Shown: positions 21,071-29,777 of the stretch, one piece after another
Layout: the number at the start of each line of letters is the position of its first letter
Position numbering within the stretch: position 1 is the first letter of the stretch
Assembly (NCBI GenBank): GCA_964538515.1
Contig: CAZIEW010000010.1
Location: 1 to 64,000, forward strand
DNA length: 64,000 nucleotides
Source: CALBZH01 sp964538515
GTDB taxonomy: Bacteria > Desulfobacterota > Syntrophobacteria > Syntrophobacterales > Syntrophobacteraceae
Direction: 5' to 3'
The notes under the pieces: model-generated
Database searches by the model: none
The model's input: only the letters and a program-made list of their open reading frames with translations
Told to the model about the DNA's origin: nothing
Position numbers and translations under genes: made by a program

Positions 21071-21400
21071 TCAAGGATCGGAGGGGAGTCTGCTGCCAAT
21101 GAAGAACAGCAAAAGGGAAACAATAAGAGTGAGTACGGCAACTGATCTTGCCAGTGCCTTTCCTTTCCATAGTCTATCGAACCACGTGCAACACGAATCC
21201 ATGACGACACTCATCTGTCCACCAACAAGCTCAAGGTTGTGCTTGTACAGCTTTGAGTTTTCAAATTGGTACACTAAAATGCTATCTTGATGTTCTTGAA
21301 ACGCAAGATAAATATAGAGCGCACTTCCCATACCAACCAATAAAACAATGGAAGAGATTAAGTAACACCGTATTTTGGGATTCTTTATTGCTCGTATCAA
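21071..21400 (-). CDS. Small hypothetical membrane protein with two transmembrane helices
   Basis: 109 residues with hydrophobic segments at about 13-33 (YLISSIVLLVGMGSALYIYL) and 84-102 (SVAVLTLIVSLLLFFIG), separated by a ~50-residue polar loop containing a Cys pair (DSCCTW). No family is recognised. Base composition is lower in GC than its neighbours, which may point to transfer. It stands alone between the DUF47 gene and uup on the same strand, and no clear ribosome-binding site is visible, so the gene call is moderate. Confidence 0.45.
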   Translation of the reverse strand: MIRAIKNPKIRCYLISSIVLLVGMGSALYIYLAFQEHQDSILVYQFENSKLYKHNLELVGGQMSVVMDSCCTWFDRLWKGKALARSVAVLTLIVSLLLFFIGSRLPSDP

Positions 21401-21468
21401 TTCAATTCATTTCTCGGTCAACAAAAGCCATCCAACATGGCAGGGATGTCTTGCCACCCTGAAAAGAG

Positions 21469-23268
21469 TCAGCGATTCAATGCTTCCAGCGCTTCCCATC
21501 GCTGGAAGGCTTCCTCGAGCTCCTGGGCGACGGAATCCAGTCTCTTCTTGGCTGCGGCGATTTCCTCACCGGATCTTTGATAAAAGGCTGGATCAGCCAT
21601 GACTTCAAACAGCGCCTCCTGCTCCGCTTCAAGGGTTTCGATCCGCTGCGGCAGGGTCTCCAGCTCTCTCTTTTCCTTATAGCTGAGAGTCAGCGGCCGC
21701 TCACGCTCGGACCGGACCCGCCCATTGCGCGGCGCGGCCTTTGCGTGAGGGCTCGGAGCACGCACCTTGCGCTGGCGCAGCCAATCATCGTACCCGCCAA
21801 CATACTCTCCCACGTGGCCCTCTCCCTCGAGCACCAAGGTGCTCGTCACCACATTGTTCAGGAACGCGCGATCGTGGCTCACCAGGAGCACCGTTCCGGG
21901 GTAGTCAAGCAGGAGACCTTCCAGCAGTTCCAGGGTTTCGGTATCCAAATCGTTGGTCGGCTCGTCCAGAATGAGCAGGTTGGCCGGCTTGGTGAAGAGC
22001 AAAGCCAGGAGAAGCCGGTTGCGCTCACCGCCGGAAAGCGTGCGCACAGGCGATCGAGCCCGCTCAGGAGAGAATAGAAAGTCCTGCAGGTAGCTCATGA
22101 CATGCAGCGGCCTCTCGTTGAACAGGATCGTGTCATTCCCCTGCCCGACATTTTCCACGACGGATTTCTCCTCATCGAGCTGCGCCCGGAGCTGATCGAA
22201 GTAGGCGGGCTTCAGATTCACTCCGTAACGAAGGGTGCCTTTTCGAGGCTCCAGCTCCCCCAACAGAAGGCGCAGCAGGGTGGTCTTGCCCGAGCCGTTG
22301 GGTCCCATGATGCCCACCTTGTCCCCGCGCATGAGGATGGTGGAAAAATCCCTGACAATCGGAGGCTCATCCCCGTAGCCGAAACTGACGCCGTCGGCTT
22401 CGATCACCAGCTTTCCGGACCGCGCCGCCTCCTGAGCCCGCAGCCGAATCGTTCCCACTCGCTCTCGGCGTCTGCAGCGCTCCTCCCGAAGGGCTTCGAG
22501 GGCGCGCACCCGCCCCTCGTTGCGCGTCCGCCGGGCCTTGATCCCCTGGCGGATCCAGACTTCCTCCCGGGCAAGCTTCTTATCGAACTGGACCCAGTGC
22601 TCGGTTTCCACCTCGAGGGCTGCCTCCCGGCGCTTGAGGAATGTTGCGTAATCGCACGCCCAGTCGACCAACCTCCCCCGGTCGACCTCCACGATGCGGG
22701 TGGCCAGTTTCTGAAGAAACATCCGGTCATGGGTCACGAAAACCAGCGTCCCGCTCATCCGCAGCAGGAGCTCTTCCATCCATCCAATGGCTTCGATGTC
22801 CAGGTGGTTGGTCGGCTCGTCCAGCAGCAGCAGGTCTGGGTCGCGGGCCAAGCCTCGGGCCAGCAGCACGCGGCGCTTGAGTCCAGCCGAGAGCGATTCG
22901 AACCGTGCTTCCGGGCTCAGGCTCATGCGGGAGAGGGTGTTCTCGACTTGCAGAGCCTTGCGCCATGTCGCCTCCTGGGGAAAGCCCGAGTCCTCAAGGC
23001 CTGCTGAAACGATTTCGAAGACGGTGCCCTGAAGCTCATGGGGAACCTCCTGAGGGAGGAGTGCTGTCCGCACCCCCTGCTGGCGAACAATCTCGCCCGC
23101 ATCCGGAGTGAGATCCCCGTTGATGATTCGCATCAAGGTCGATTTCCCGGCGCCGTTTCTGCCGACGAGGCACACCCGCTCCCCCCGCTCGATCTGAAGA
23201 CTGACGCGGTCGAGGAGCAATGGACCGCCGAAGGCCACGCTCACATCCCGCAAACCGATGAGTGCCAT
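21469..23268 (-). CDS. uup: ABC-F ATPase Uup
   Basis: About 599 residues with two ABC domains. The first has Walker A GRNGAGKST, an LSAGLKRR signature and LLLDEPTNHLD; the second has GPNGSGKTT, LSGGERNR and LILDEPTNDLD. No membrane segments are present, so this is an ABC-F protein. The C-terminal ~70 residues form the coiled coil typical of Uup (ELETLPQRIETLEAEQEALF onward), which binds nucleic acid; Uup proteins act in ribosome and DNA-repair related processes. The start at 23268 (MALIGLRDVSVAF) is chosen because it fits the family, with AAGGA upstream; the frame is open further upstream. It lies downstream of the enoyl-CoA hydratase, separated by a terminator-like hairpin. Confidence 0.88.
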   Translation of the reverse strand: MALIGLRDVSVAFGGPLLLDRVSLQIERGERVCLVGRNGAGKSTLMRIINGDLTPDAGEIVRQQGVRTALLPQEVPHELQGTVFEIVSAGLEDSGFPQEATWRKALQVENTLSRMSLSPEARFESLSAGLKRRVLLARGLARDPDLLLLDEPTNHLDIEAIGWMEELLLRMSGTLVFVTHDRMFLQKLATRIVEVDRGRLVDWACDYATFLKRREAALEVETEHWVQFDKKLAREEVWIRQGIKARRTRNEGRVRALEALREERCRRRERVGTIRLRAQEAARSGKLVIEADGVSFGYGDEPPIVRDFSTILMRGDKVGIMGPNGSGKTTLLRLLLGELEPRKGTLRYGVNLKPAYFDQLRAQLDEEKSVVENVGQGNDTILFNERPLHVMSYLQDFLFSPERARSPVRTLSGGERNRLLLALLFTKPANLLILDEPTNDLDTETLELLEGLLLDYPGTVLLVSHDRAFLNNVVTSTLVLEGEGHVGEYVGGYDDWLRQRKVRAPSPHAKAAPRNGRVRSERERPLTLSYKEKRELETLPQRIETLEAEQEALFEVMADPAFYQRSGEEIAAAKKRLDSVAQELEEAFQRWEALEALNR

Positions 23269-23320
23269 TGCGAGCTCTATCCTTCTTGAATCGCTGGATG
23301 CGGAAAGAGAACAAACAGGA

Positions 23321-23345
23321 GCCCCCTCCGTTGATGAGAGGGGGC
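23321..23345 (-). terminator. Terminator-like hairpin after the enoyl-CoA hydratase gene
   Basis: Perfect 8-bp arms GCCCCCTC and GAGGGGGC around a 9-nt loop. On the minus strand the stem is followed by TCCTGTTTGTT, a weak T-rich tail. It lies between the hydratase stop and the uup start. Confidence 0.5.
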
Positions 23346-23429
23346 AAGGGCGAGCCGAAGTGACCAGGGGAAGAGACAGGGAATCGGGTCTAAGGAATCC
23401 CTGCACGGGCGATCATTGAGATCCCCGCA

Positions 23430-24209
23430 TCAGCACTCCTGCCACTCAGGCTTTCGTTTTTCCTGGAAGGCCTTTACGCCCTCCTTCGCATCGCTGGTCG
23501 TGCATAACCGAGCAAACACTTCGTTCATATGATCGAAGCTTTGATAATAGTCCATGTCGGCCGCTTCATAAAACCCCCGCTTGGCGATCTGGACCGCGAC
23601 GGGGCTCTTCTGGGCCAGAATCGCGGCCCACTTTCGGGTTTCCGCTTCAAGATCGGCACTCGGAACGACCCGATTCACCAACCCTTTGCTCAGAGCATCC
23701 TGTGCCCCGATCAGCTCACCATAAAGGAGCATCTCGAGAGCGAATTTTCTTCCGACCGACCGGGCGACCGGAATCACCGGCCCCACGCAGTTGAGGCCCA
23801 CATTGATGGCCGTCAGCCCCAGCCGCGCATTGTCCGCGACGACAGCGAGATCGGCGGCAGCCACCAGACCGGCCCCGTTTGCGGCAGCCACCCCCTGCAC
23901 CTGCGCGATCACGGGCTTCGACATTCGACTGATCGTGACAAGCGGGTTTTCCATGCGCTGGATCCAGGCCCGGTATTCCATGGCGGTCTTTCCAGCCAGC
24001 TCACCCACATCGATGCCAGCACAGAAGTTCTTCCCGGCCCCCTTCACTATCACGACGCGCACCCTCCTGTCAGCGTCAAGCTCCTTGAGGGCTTGGTCCA
24101 GCTCGGTTGCCAGAGGGGTCGTGAAGGTATTCAGCTGCTGGGGGCGATTGAGGGTGATGGACGCGACAAAGTCGTCGCCGATTTCAACGATGAGGTGCTC
24201 GTATTGCAT
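23430..24209 (-). CDS. Enoyl-CoA hydratase/isomerase family protein
   Basis: About 259 residues of the crotonase fold. NRPQQLNTFTTPLATEL at the N-terminus, then GAGKNFCAGIDVGEL (first oxyanion-hole strand) and VQGVAAANGAGLVAAADLAV (second), followed by LTAINVGLNCVGPV where catalytic Glu residues may lie in hydratases. The first of the two usual catalytic glutamates appears replaced (AAANGAGLVAAAD lacks it), so the exact reaction (hydratase, isomerase or other) is open. The ATG at 24209 follows GGAG; earlier in-frame codons are not family-like. It lies 66 nt downstream of a TetR-family gene on the same strand and is probably controlled by it, in fatty-acid or aromatic acid degradation. Confidence 0.85.
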   Translation of the reverse strand: MQYEHLIVEIGDDFVASITLNRPQQLNTFTTPLATELDQALKELDADRRVRVVIVKGAGKNFCAGIDVGELAGKTAMEYRAWIQRMENPLVTISRMSKPVIAQVQGVAAANGAGLVAAADLAVVADNARLGLTAINVGLNCVGPVIPVARSVGRKFALEMLLYGELIGAQDALSKGLVNRVVPSADLEAETRKWAAILAQKSPVAVQIAKRGFYEAADMDYYQSFDHMNEVFARLCTTSDAKEGVKAFQEKRKPEWQEC

Positions 24210-24274
24210 GGCGTTCTCCTGTTTGGGGGTCAGTTGTTGCTTCGGCTCTCTTCTCTGCGATTCAATGGATTTGG

Positions 24275-24859
24275 TCACGAAGCCAGTTTTCCCAGGTAAT
24301 CCTGGAGAGAATTGATGGTTTGGTTGAGCTTGACTGCTGACTTGTCCACGCCATAGATGACCGTGGCGCCCAGGATCCCGGCGAAAATCATTGCGGTGAC
24401 CGCCTGTGTATCCGTGTCACTCCTCAGCTCACCCGATTCCTTTCCCTGCTCGAGAAGCCTGTTGATCATGGATTTGAGCCCCTCGAACCCTTTGCTCACC
24501 TCTCGGGCAAGCTCCGGCATCTGGTCGTCGAGCTCGACGGATAGCGTCACGAACACACAACCGCCTGGAAAGCAGTTGACATCTTGGAGGTAGATTTCCT
24601 TGAAGTTGGTGAGGAGGCGCTTGACCTTTTCAACGGGCTTGTCGATCTGGTCCAGGCCGGCGAGGGTGTTGTCCCGCCAGATTCTGCGCGCCTCGGTCAA
24701 GACGGCGAAAAAAAGCTCTTCCTTGCTCTTGAAATGATTGTAGAAGCCGCCTTTCGAAGTGCCTGCGGCGTCGAGAATGTCCCGGATGGAGGTGCTCAGG
24801 AATCCCTTGAGGGAGAATAGCCTCAAGGCTTCCAGAATGATTCGGTCTTTCAATTCCAT
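24275..24859 (-). CDS. TetR/AcrR-family transcriptional regulator
   Basis: About 194 residues. The N-terminal helix-turn-helix is typical (IILEALRLFSLKGFLSTSIR then DILDAAGTSKGGFYNHFKSK, then EELFFAVL). The rest is a helical ligand-binding domain resembling the TetR_C AcrR-like group, with CFPGGCVFVTLSVELDD. The start MELKDRII at 24859 is chosen because GGGGAG lies just before it and the longer frame would run through the operator palindrome. It is transcribed with an enoyl-CoA hydratase, so an acyl-CoA or fatty-acid ligand is plausible (inference). A long perfect palindrome 15 nt upstream of the ATG indicates autoregulation. Confidence 0.88.
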   Translation of the reverse strand: MELKDRIILEALRLFSLKGFLSTSIRDILDAAGTSKGGFYNHFKSKEELFFAVLTEARRIWRDNTLAGLDQIDKPVEKVKRLLTNFKEIYLQDVNCFPGGCVFVTLSVELDDQMPELAREVSKGFEGLKSMINRLLEQGKESGELRSDTDTQAVTAMIFAGILGATVIYGVDKSAVKLNQTINSLQDYLGKLAS

Positions 24860-24873
24860 GGACTCACTCCCCG

Positions 24874-24909
24874 AGGCCCCACAGACCGACCAGTCGGTCT
24901 GTGGGGCCT
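24874..24909. promoter_or_regulatory. Perfect 36-bp palindromic operator upstream of the TetR gene
   Basis: Arms AGGCCCCACAGACCGA and TCGGTCTGTGGGGCCT (16 bp, no mismatch) around CCAG. The core ACAGACCGA-CCAG-TCGGTCTGT resembles GACCGACCGGTC-type TetR sites. It lies 15 nt upstream of the regulator's start codon, fitting autorepression of the regulator/hydratase operon. Confidence 0.75.
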
Positions 24910-25018
24910 GTCTAGCAGACCGATTTGATTGTGTCAAAAACTATTTCGTATCAGCCTGCGGAAAGTACCCAGCTGAGGCTCGCGTGCGAAGGGAAGGAAG
25001 CCTGGAGGCAGGAGGTCT

Positions 25019-26077
25019 TCAAGCGAGAAGGATTTTGCCGCTGCCGGTTTCCGTGGCTCGGCCAATGAGCGCCGCTTCGAGGATGGAGTGGGATTTGAGG
25101 GCATCGACCAGGCTGGGAGCGTCTTGCTGCGGAAGGGCGATGAGAAGGCCGCCCGACGTTTGGGCGTCGGCGAGGACATCGAGCAGCATAGGGTCGATCG
25201 ATCGCAAAGCCTCAATCTGGTGGGTGCAATAGTTGCGGTTTTCAAAGCTTCCGGCCGGAACCAGACCCATCTGGACCAGGTCCAGCACTTCAGGGAGCAG
25301 CGGCACTCGCTCCGTATAAACGGTGATCGAAACACGGCTCCCGGTTGCCATCTCCAGGAGATGGCCGAAGAGTCCAAACCCGGTGATGTCGGTACATGCA
25401 TGCACCTTGAATTGGGCCATGGTCTCGGCTGCCTTGCGGTTCAAGGTGGCCATGCTTTCAATCGCGCGGCGCTCGGCCTCCTTCGATACCAGTCCCGCCT
25501 TGATGGCCGTGGCGAGAATTCCAGTCCCCAACGGCTTGGTGAGGACCAGCCCATCCCCCACCTGCACCCCCGCATTGGTGAGCACCTCGTTTGGATGGAC
25601 CAGACCGGTCACCGAAAGCCCGTACTTGATTTCAGGGTCTTCGACACTATGGCCGCCCACCAGGACCGCGCCGGCAGCATGGATGGTTTCGATCCCCCCT
25701 CGCAAGATCTCCCCCAGGATCGCCTTGTCCATGCTCTTCACCGGGAAGCACACGACGTTCATGGCGGTCAGAGGACGTCCGCCCATGGCGTAGACATCGC
25801 TCAGCGCGTTTGCCGCCGCGATCCGACCGAAATCGTACGGATCGTTCACCACCGGAGTGATGAAGTCGATCGTCTGCACCAGCGCCTGCTCGTCGCTCAG
25901 GCGATAGACCCCGGCGTCATCGGATGTCTCCCGCCCGACCAGCAGGTTCGGGTCGGTTTCCAGAGGCAGCTTCTCCAAGATTTCCGCTAGGTCGCCCGGA
26001 CCGATCTTGGCCGCTCAACCTGCGGCCCGGACCGTCTTGGCGAGCTCCACGGGGGCTTTGCTCATCATCGCATCCAT
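25019..26077 (-). CDS. selD: Selenide, water dikinase, apparently a selenoprotein (in-frame UGA)
   Basis: SelD makes selenophosphate from selenide and ATP for selenocysteine and selenouridine synthesis. The body after nt 25978 has the family motifs (GRETSDDAGVYRL, DFGRIAAANALSDVYAMGG, GGHSVEDPEIKYG, TKPLGTGILATA, DITGFGLFGHLLEM, DAQTSGGLL). The N-terminal catalytic segment is only complete if the UGA at 26017-26015 is read through: ATG 26077 gives ...LAKTVRAAG-U-AAKIGPGDLAEILEKL, with U at residue 21 at the usual Cys/Sec position before a conserved Lys. No stop occurs between the UGA and the downstream frame. ATG 26068 or 26065 are alternative starts. The total is about 352 residues. It follows yedF on the same strand (32-nt gap), forming a selenium operon. 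A bacterial SECIS hairpin after the UGA is expected but was not resolved by eye. Confidence 0.85.
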
Positions 26078-26109
26078 TCGCTTCAGAGGTGTCCTTGGGG
26101 CGCGCAGTA

Positions 26110-26718
26110 TCAGGTGAAACTGATGACCTTGTCCGCCAGCTGCAGCGCGGTCACGATGTCCATCATGTTGGTCGTCTCCCCCACCCGCTTCCGATCAAGC
26201 AGCTGAAAATGGCCCAGGCAGGTCCCGCACACCAGAACGGTGACGCCGTCCTTTTCGAGCTCCAGAAGACCAGGCAGGCAGTCCGATTCATCCACACTCA
26301 GCCTGACGCCGCCGTTGAGGAGGATCACCCGCCACAGCTCGGGCCCGAGCTCCTTCAAGGTCCCGATGAAATTGAGCAGGAGCTTCCGGCCGAGCGTCTC
26401 GTCCCCGGTGCCCATTTGATCGGTGCCGATGAGGACGACGATCTTGCGTTGGGCCTGCCCTTGGTCTGACGCCATCACGACATCGCAAACTGAGGCCGCA
26501 GCGTCTCGAGTCCCGGTGACTTCAAACGTGCCGGCCTGCTCGCGCACGCTCACCTCGTATCCCGAGCGCTCAAGGAAGCGGCTCACGTTTTCCCTGGCGG
26601 CTCCATTGTCCACGATGACCCGCAGGCACGTCACATTTCCTCGATCCACCACTTCCTTTACCTTGAGCACCGGCTGGGGACAAGCCAGCCCGCTGCAATC
26701 CAATGTCGCTTCGCTCAT
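26110..26718 (-). CDS. yedF: Selenium-metabolism sulfurtransferase-like protein YedF
   Basis: 202 residues. The N-terminal ~75 residues are a TusA/SirA-like domain with LDCSGLACPQPVLKVKEVV, including the Cys-Pro pair. The C-terminal ~110 residues are a DsrE-like domain (VVLIGTDQMGTGDETLGRKL, then VLVCGTCLGHFQLL with two Cys). This fusion is the YedF type that occurs with selD in selenium-using organisms; the exact function is not settled, and a role in carrying reduced selenium is proposed. GGAGAGG precedes the ATG. It is the first gene of the yedF-selD pair, which supports the selenoprotein reading of selD. Confidence 0.88.
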   Translation of the reverse strand: MSEATLDCSGLACPQPVLKVKEVVDRGNVTCLRVIVDNGAARENVSRFLERSGYEVSVREQAGTFEVTGTRDAAASVCDVVMASDQGQAQRKIVVLIGTDQMGTGDETLGRKLLLNFIGTLKELGPELWRVILLNGGVRLSVDESDCLPGLLELEKDGVTVLVCGTCLGHFQLLDRKRVGETTNMMDIVTALQLADKVISFT

Positions 26719-27072
26719 CGCCTCTCCTTCCCAACGACTTCCATGCCTCGGCTCTCTGCTGCACAGCGTCGCCTCACGCCCTCCCTTACGGGAATGCGAT
26801 CGTCGGCAAGCCGGGGACGCTCACACCCCCGAGTTGCCCACGCGCTTCACCCAATGGATTCGGAGGTGTCTGACTTCTAGCCACGCGAGGGCTTGGATTC
26901 AAATTGTTATTCTCGATGGCAACGCTGGCGAGCAATCGGAGGAATCGATTGATCTGGTGAGTTGTGAACGGATGGCCACACGTGTGGATGGGCCGCTTCT
27001 TGCTCTACCAGCGCGATTGAGCTGGGGCGGTGAAAGGACGAAGGGATTGACTGGCCCATGAGAGAGCGGTCC
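26719..27072. other. Intergenic region, nothing recognised
   Basis: No gene, repeat or clear terminator seen. It should hold the promoter of the minus-strand yedF-selD operon. Confidence 0.4.
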
Positions 27073-27393
27073 TCAGGGCTTCTTCCAGGTCACCGGCTCC
27101 AAAGGCATCCAATAGCGATCCACTTTGCCGCCTGGACGCACCTGGGCATAGGGGGGCGCTTCCCGCTCGACGACGACGACATCGCCTTCACGAAGGGAAA
27201 TACAGCGTTCGTCGTGCTCCTTGCCCCTTGAGTGCGATCCGTGAAGCGCCTTCTTGAGTAGTCCGGTTTCGGTGCACGCGACCGTGCTGTGCTGCACCCG
27301 CCTCTGATCCCCTGCGAGGCAATCCGGCGCGAAGCATGCCCAGAAGCCCATCAACCCTAGCCCAATGCCGATGCTGACGATGAATCGTTTCAT
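27073..27393 (-). CDS. Small exported hypothetical protein
   Basis: 106 residues. The N-terminus (MKRFIVSIGIGLGLMGFWAC) is a signal sequence, possibly lipoprotein-like, followed by a mature part with four Cys residues and a C-terminal segment (SLREGDVVVVEREAPPYAQV then KVDRYWMPLEPV) whose pattern resembles a small SH3-like beta barrel. AGGAAAG lies at the right distance from the ATG at 27393. No family name can be given. It is isolated, divergent from the RelE-like gene on the plus strand. Confidence 0.6.
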   Translation of the reverse strand: MKRFIVSIGIGLGLMGFWACFAPDCLAGDQRRVQHSTVACTETGLLKKALHGSHSRGKEHDERCISLREGDVVVVEREAPPYAQVRPGGKVDRYWMPLEPVTWKKP

Positions 27394-27722
27394 AGGTCTT
27401 TCCTTTCTCGGAACACCGCATCCTAGAAAATGGTCCACGCCTCATTTCCGCGAAGCCTGAAGCCAGGAGTCCATCAGGACTAAGCCCACAGCGATCTTCC
27501 GCGCTATCGGTTTTCGAGTCGTCGAACTGAAGGGTTGGATCCTTCCGCAGGCAGCAGCCTCCCAGGAAATGGGGAAAATTGGAATTGCCTATAGATCTTA
27601 AACGGTTGCATCCAAAAGAACCGATTGGACCTCCAAGGTGAGCGATGATAACCTGCAAAAGCTTTAAAAACCGCAGTTTAAGCTGTTTGGTGTCCATCAC
27701 GCATCCTGTGTCCGGGGGCAGT

Positions 27723-28217
27723 ATGATTGTCAGAATCCATCGCGATGAAAACTTGAACAAGCAGCTTGCCATTCTGAAGGCTTCAGGAGGCCAGGCGGCA
27801 CGCATTGCGGAGCACGCGGAGTCGCTCATCGAGAGGCTGGTCACCAAGGGCGACCGTAGTCTCGGGGAGGTTGGCAGGTTGACCCGCTATGGTGAAGCCC
27901 GCCTCAAAGGCTGCATCAAGTATGATTTGGTGGGGGGCTACCGGCTGGTTGGGATGCGGCAGGATAATGATCTGTTTCTCGTCTTCGTCGGAAGCCATGA
28001 CGATTGCCATCGGTGGATCCGGTCCAACCGCGGCATGCGAACGGTCGTTGTAAAAGGCGGGACCGAAGTCCTCTCGGTTCGTAAGGATGCCTGCGATTCA
28101 TCGAGGGATGACTGGGACGACCTGGACGACGAGGATTACCTCGCGCCCATGCTGAATGAGCTGACAGACAGCGATTTGCGCAAGATCTTCAGTGGGTTGT
28201 GTCGGGAAGATCTGTAA
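27723..28217 (+). CDS. Orphan RelE/ParE-fold-like protein with acidic C-terminal tail
   Basis: About 164 residues. The central part GCIKYDLVGGYRLVGMRQDN-DLFLVFVGSHDDCHRWIRSN has the pattern of RelE/ParE-type toxins (basic, GYRL...LVFVGSHDxxxxW). The C-terminal ~45 residues are strongly acidic (DDWDDLDDEDY), which is unusual for the small RelE toxins (~90 residues). GGGGGCAG lies before the ATG at 27723. No antitoxin-like gene is adjacent on the same strand, so it is either an orphan, carries its own inhibitory tail, or is a non-toxin relative. The assignment rests on motif pattern only. Confidence 0.5.
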   Translation: MIVRIHRDENLNKQLAILKASGGQAARIAEHAESLIERLVTKGDRSLGEVGRLTRYGEARLKGCIKYDLVGGYRLVGMRQDNDLFLVFVGSHDDCHRWIRSNRGMRTVVVKGGTEVLSVRKDACDSSRDDWDDLDDEDYLAPMLNELTDSDLRKIFSGLCREDL

Positions 28218-28316
28218 GGTCCCGGTGTCGGGAAGGAATCATCGGAAGACCTTTGATAGCTCCGCTCTCGTCGTTTGCTTCCGCACGTGCCCCGAACCTA
28301 CCGATCCGCGGATCGA

Positions 28317-28370
28317 ATCAGGGGTAAAGGAGGGGACAGGCGCGAGGTCTGCCCCCTCCTTCTGCCTGAT
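28317..28370. terminator. Bidirectional terminator-like hairpin
   Basis: Long imperfect inverted repeat (ATCAGG...AGGAGGGG...CAG on the left, CTG...CCCCTCCT...CCTGAT on the right) between a plus-strand and a minus-strand gene end. There is no long T-run, but its place between convergent genes fits shared termination. Confidence 0.55.
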
Positions 28371-28457
28371 CCGTCCAGGAGAGAGGACGGATTGAGCCGC
28401 GCTCTCGATCACACCCGCCCGATGCGGGCGGCAAAAGCACGGCAAACCCAGGTCTCG

Positions 28458-29777
28458 TTATTCATCTTCCTCGAGCTCGACACCCAAACGCTCCCACTGG
28501 GCCTTGGCCTCAGCCTCGCCCTTCGCGATCTCCTCGTCGGTCCACGGATCGATCACCAGCGATTCGGCGACTAGCTGCCAGATGTATTTCACCTCGTAGT
28601 CGCAATCCGGGTAAAATTTAGGAAGCCGCCTCATAATCTGGTCGCGGCAGTTGGAGCAGCCCACGACCACCACGTTGGCGCCGCTCTCCTTGATTTGTTT
28701 GTATTTGAGCCGTCCATGCCAGGCGGAATCCTTTTCGTAGGGGCCAGGCCAGTTTCCGCCCCCGGCGCCGCAGCAGAAGTTGTTCATGCGGGTTGGCTCG
28801 AACTCCACGAGCTGGTCGACACACTGCTGAATGATCCAGCGCGGCTCATCGAAGTAACCCTTGCCGAAGTTCCGCTCGAGCTCCCGACCATGTTTACAGG
28901 AGTCATGCCACACAAAGACCTTGCCGGCATTGATGCTCTTGTCCACCTTGATGCGGCCGTTTTCCAGGATCTCCTTCAAATAGTCGTACAGGTAGATGTG
29001 GTTGATCCTGTTGTTGGGATCCTCGAGGACGCACTCTTTCATGCCTTTGCGGCAGCCGTACGACCCGCCGCCGCAGTCCGGCATGATCATCCGGCCGATT
29101 TCGTGCTGAATCATGAAATCGATCTTCCGCTTCGCGAGAATCTTGGTCGCCTCGAAGTCTCCCGTAAACAGTCCCCAGTCGACGGCTTCCCAGTTTTCGG
29201 AGGGAATGGTCCAGTTCTCGCGGGCGGCGTAAAAGATCTTCCACCACCAGGTCATGTCTTCGTTGTCCGAAAAGACTTCCTTGGAATTGGGGAGGAAGAA
29301 GATGTCGGCCTTGTCCTTGTCGATGGGAACGTAGAATCCGGGACATTCCTCAGCGAGCTCGCGTCCCATGTCGGACATGAGGAAGAAATAATCATCTTGG
29401 GGAATGGCCATGTTGTTGCCCGTGCTGAGGACGTTTGCGACGCCTTTGTGCAAGATGCCGGGCACCTGGTCCCGCGGGCGGAGGGACTTCAAATAGGCCA
29501 TGATGCCGACGATGTCGATCCCCATCGGACAGCCGTGGACGCAGCGCCCGCAGCCCGTGCAGATCCAGGGAAACTTCGAGTCGATCACTTCCTGGGCCAT
29601 GCCGAGGGCAAGCATGCGCAGGGTCTTGCGGGTGTCCCATCCCTCCATGTCGGGATTGCCTGTGATGGGGCATCCGTTCGTGCACGTCCCGCAGGTCAAG
29701 CATAGATTGAGGTTGAACTTGCTGAGGTACTCCTTGACGGGGTCCTTCAGGTTGGGATTGAGAATCGGCTCACCCAT
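28458..29777 (-). CDS. HdrD-like Fe-S oxidoreductase with ferredoxin and CCG domains
   Basis: About 439 residues. Two 4Fe-4S motifs lie in the first 130 residues (CLTCGTCTNGCP and CTGCGRCVHGCP). A C-terminal CCG-type domain follows (NNFCCGAGGGN and GCSNCRDQIM, with WHDSCKHGRE upstream); a further Cys-rich stretch (DCGGGSYGCRKGM) is a degenerate CCG-like part. This layout matches HdrD/GlpC-type subunits that pass electrons to or from disulfides or membrane carriers in sulfate reducers and syntrophs. No membrane segments are present. The ATG at 29777 follows a GGAAGGA stretch; in-frame sequence upstream is not family-like. No partner subunit is adjacent, so the electron donor is unknown. Confidence 0.8.
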   Translation of the reverse strand: MGEPILNPNLKDPVKEYLSKFNLNLCLTCGTCTNGCPITGNPDMEGWDTRKTLRMLALGMAQEVIDSKFPWICTGCGRCVHGCPMGIDIVGIMAYLKSLRPRDQVPGILHKGVANVLSTGNNMAIPQDDYFFLMSDMGRELAEECPGFYVPIDKDKADIFFLPNSKEVFSDNEDMTWWWKIFYAARENWTIPSENWEAVDWGLFTGDFEATKILAKRKIDFMIQHEIGRMIMPDCGGGSYGCRKGMKECVLEDPNNRINHIYLYDYLKEILENGRIKVDKSINAGKVFVWHDSCKHGRELERNFGKGYFDEPRWIIQQCVDQLVEFEPTRMNNFCCGAGGGNWPGPYEKDSAWHGRLKYKQIKESGANVVVVGCSNCRDQIMRRLPKFYPDCDYEVKYIWQLVAESLVIDPWTDEEIAKGEAEAKAQWERLGVELEEDE

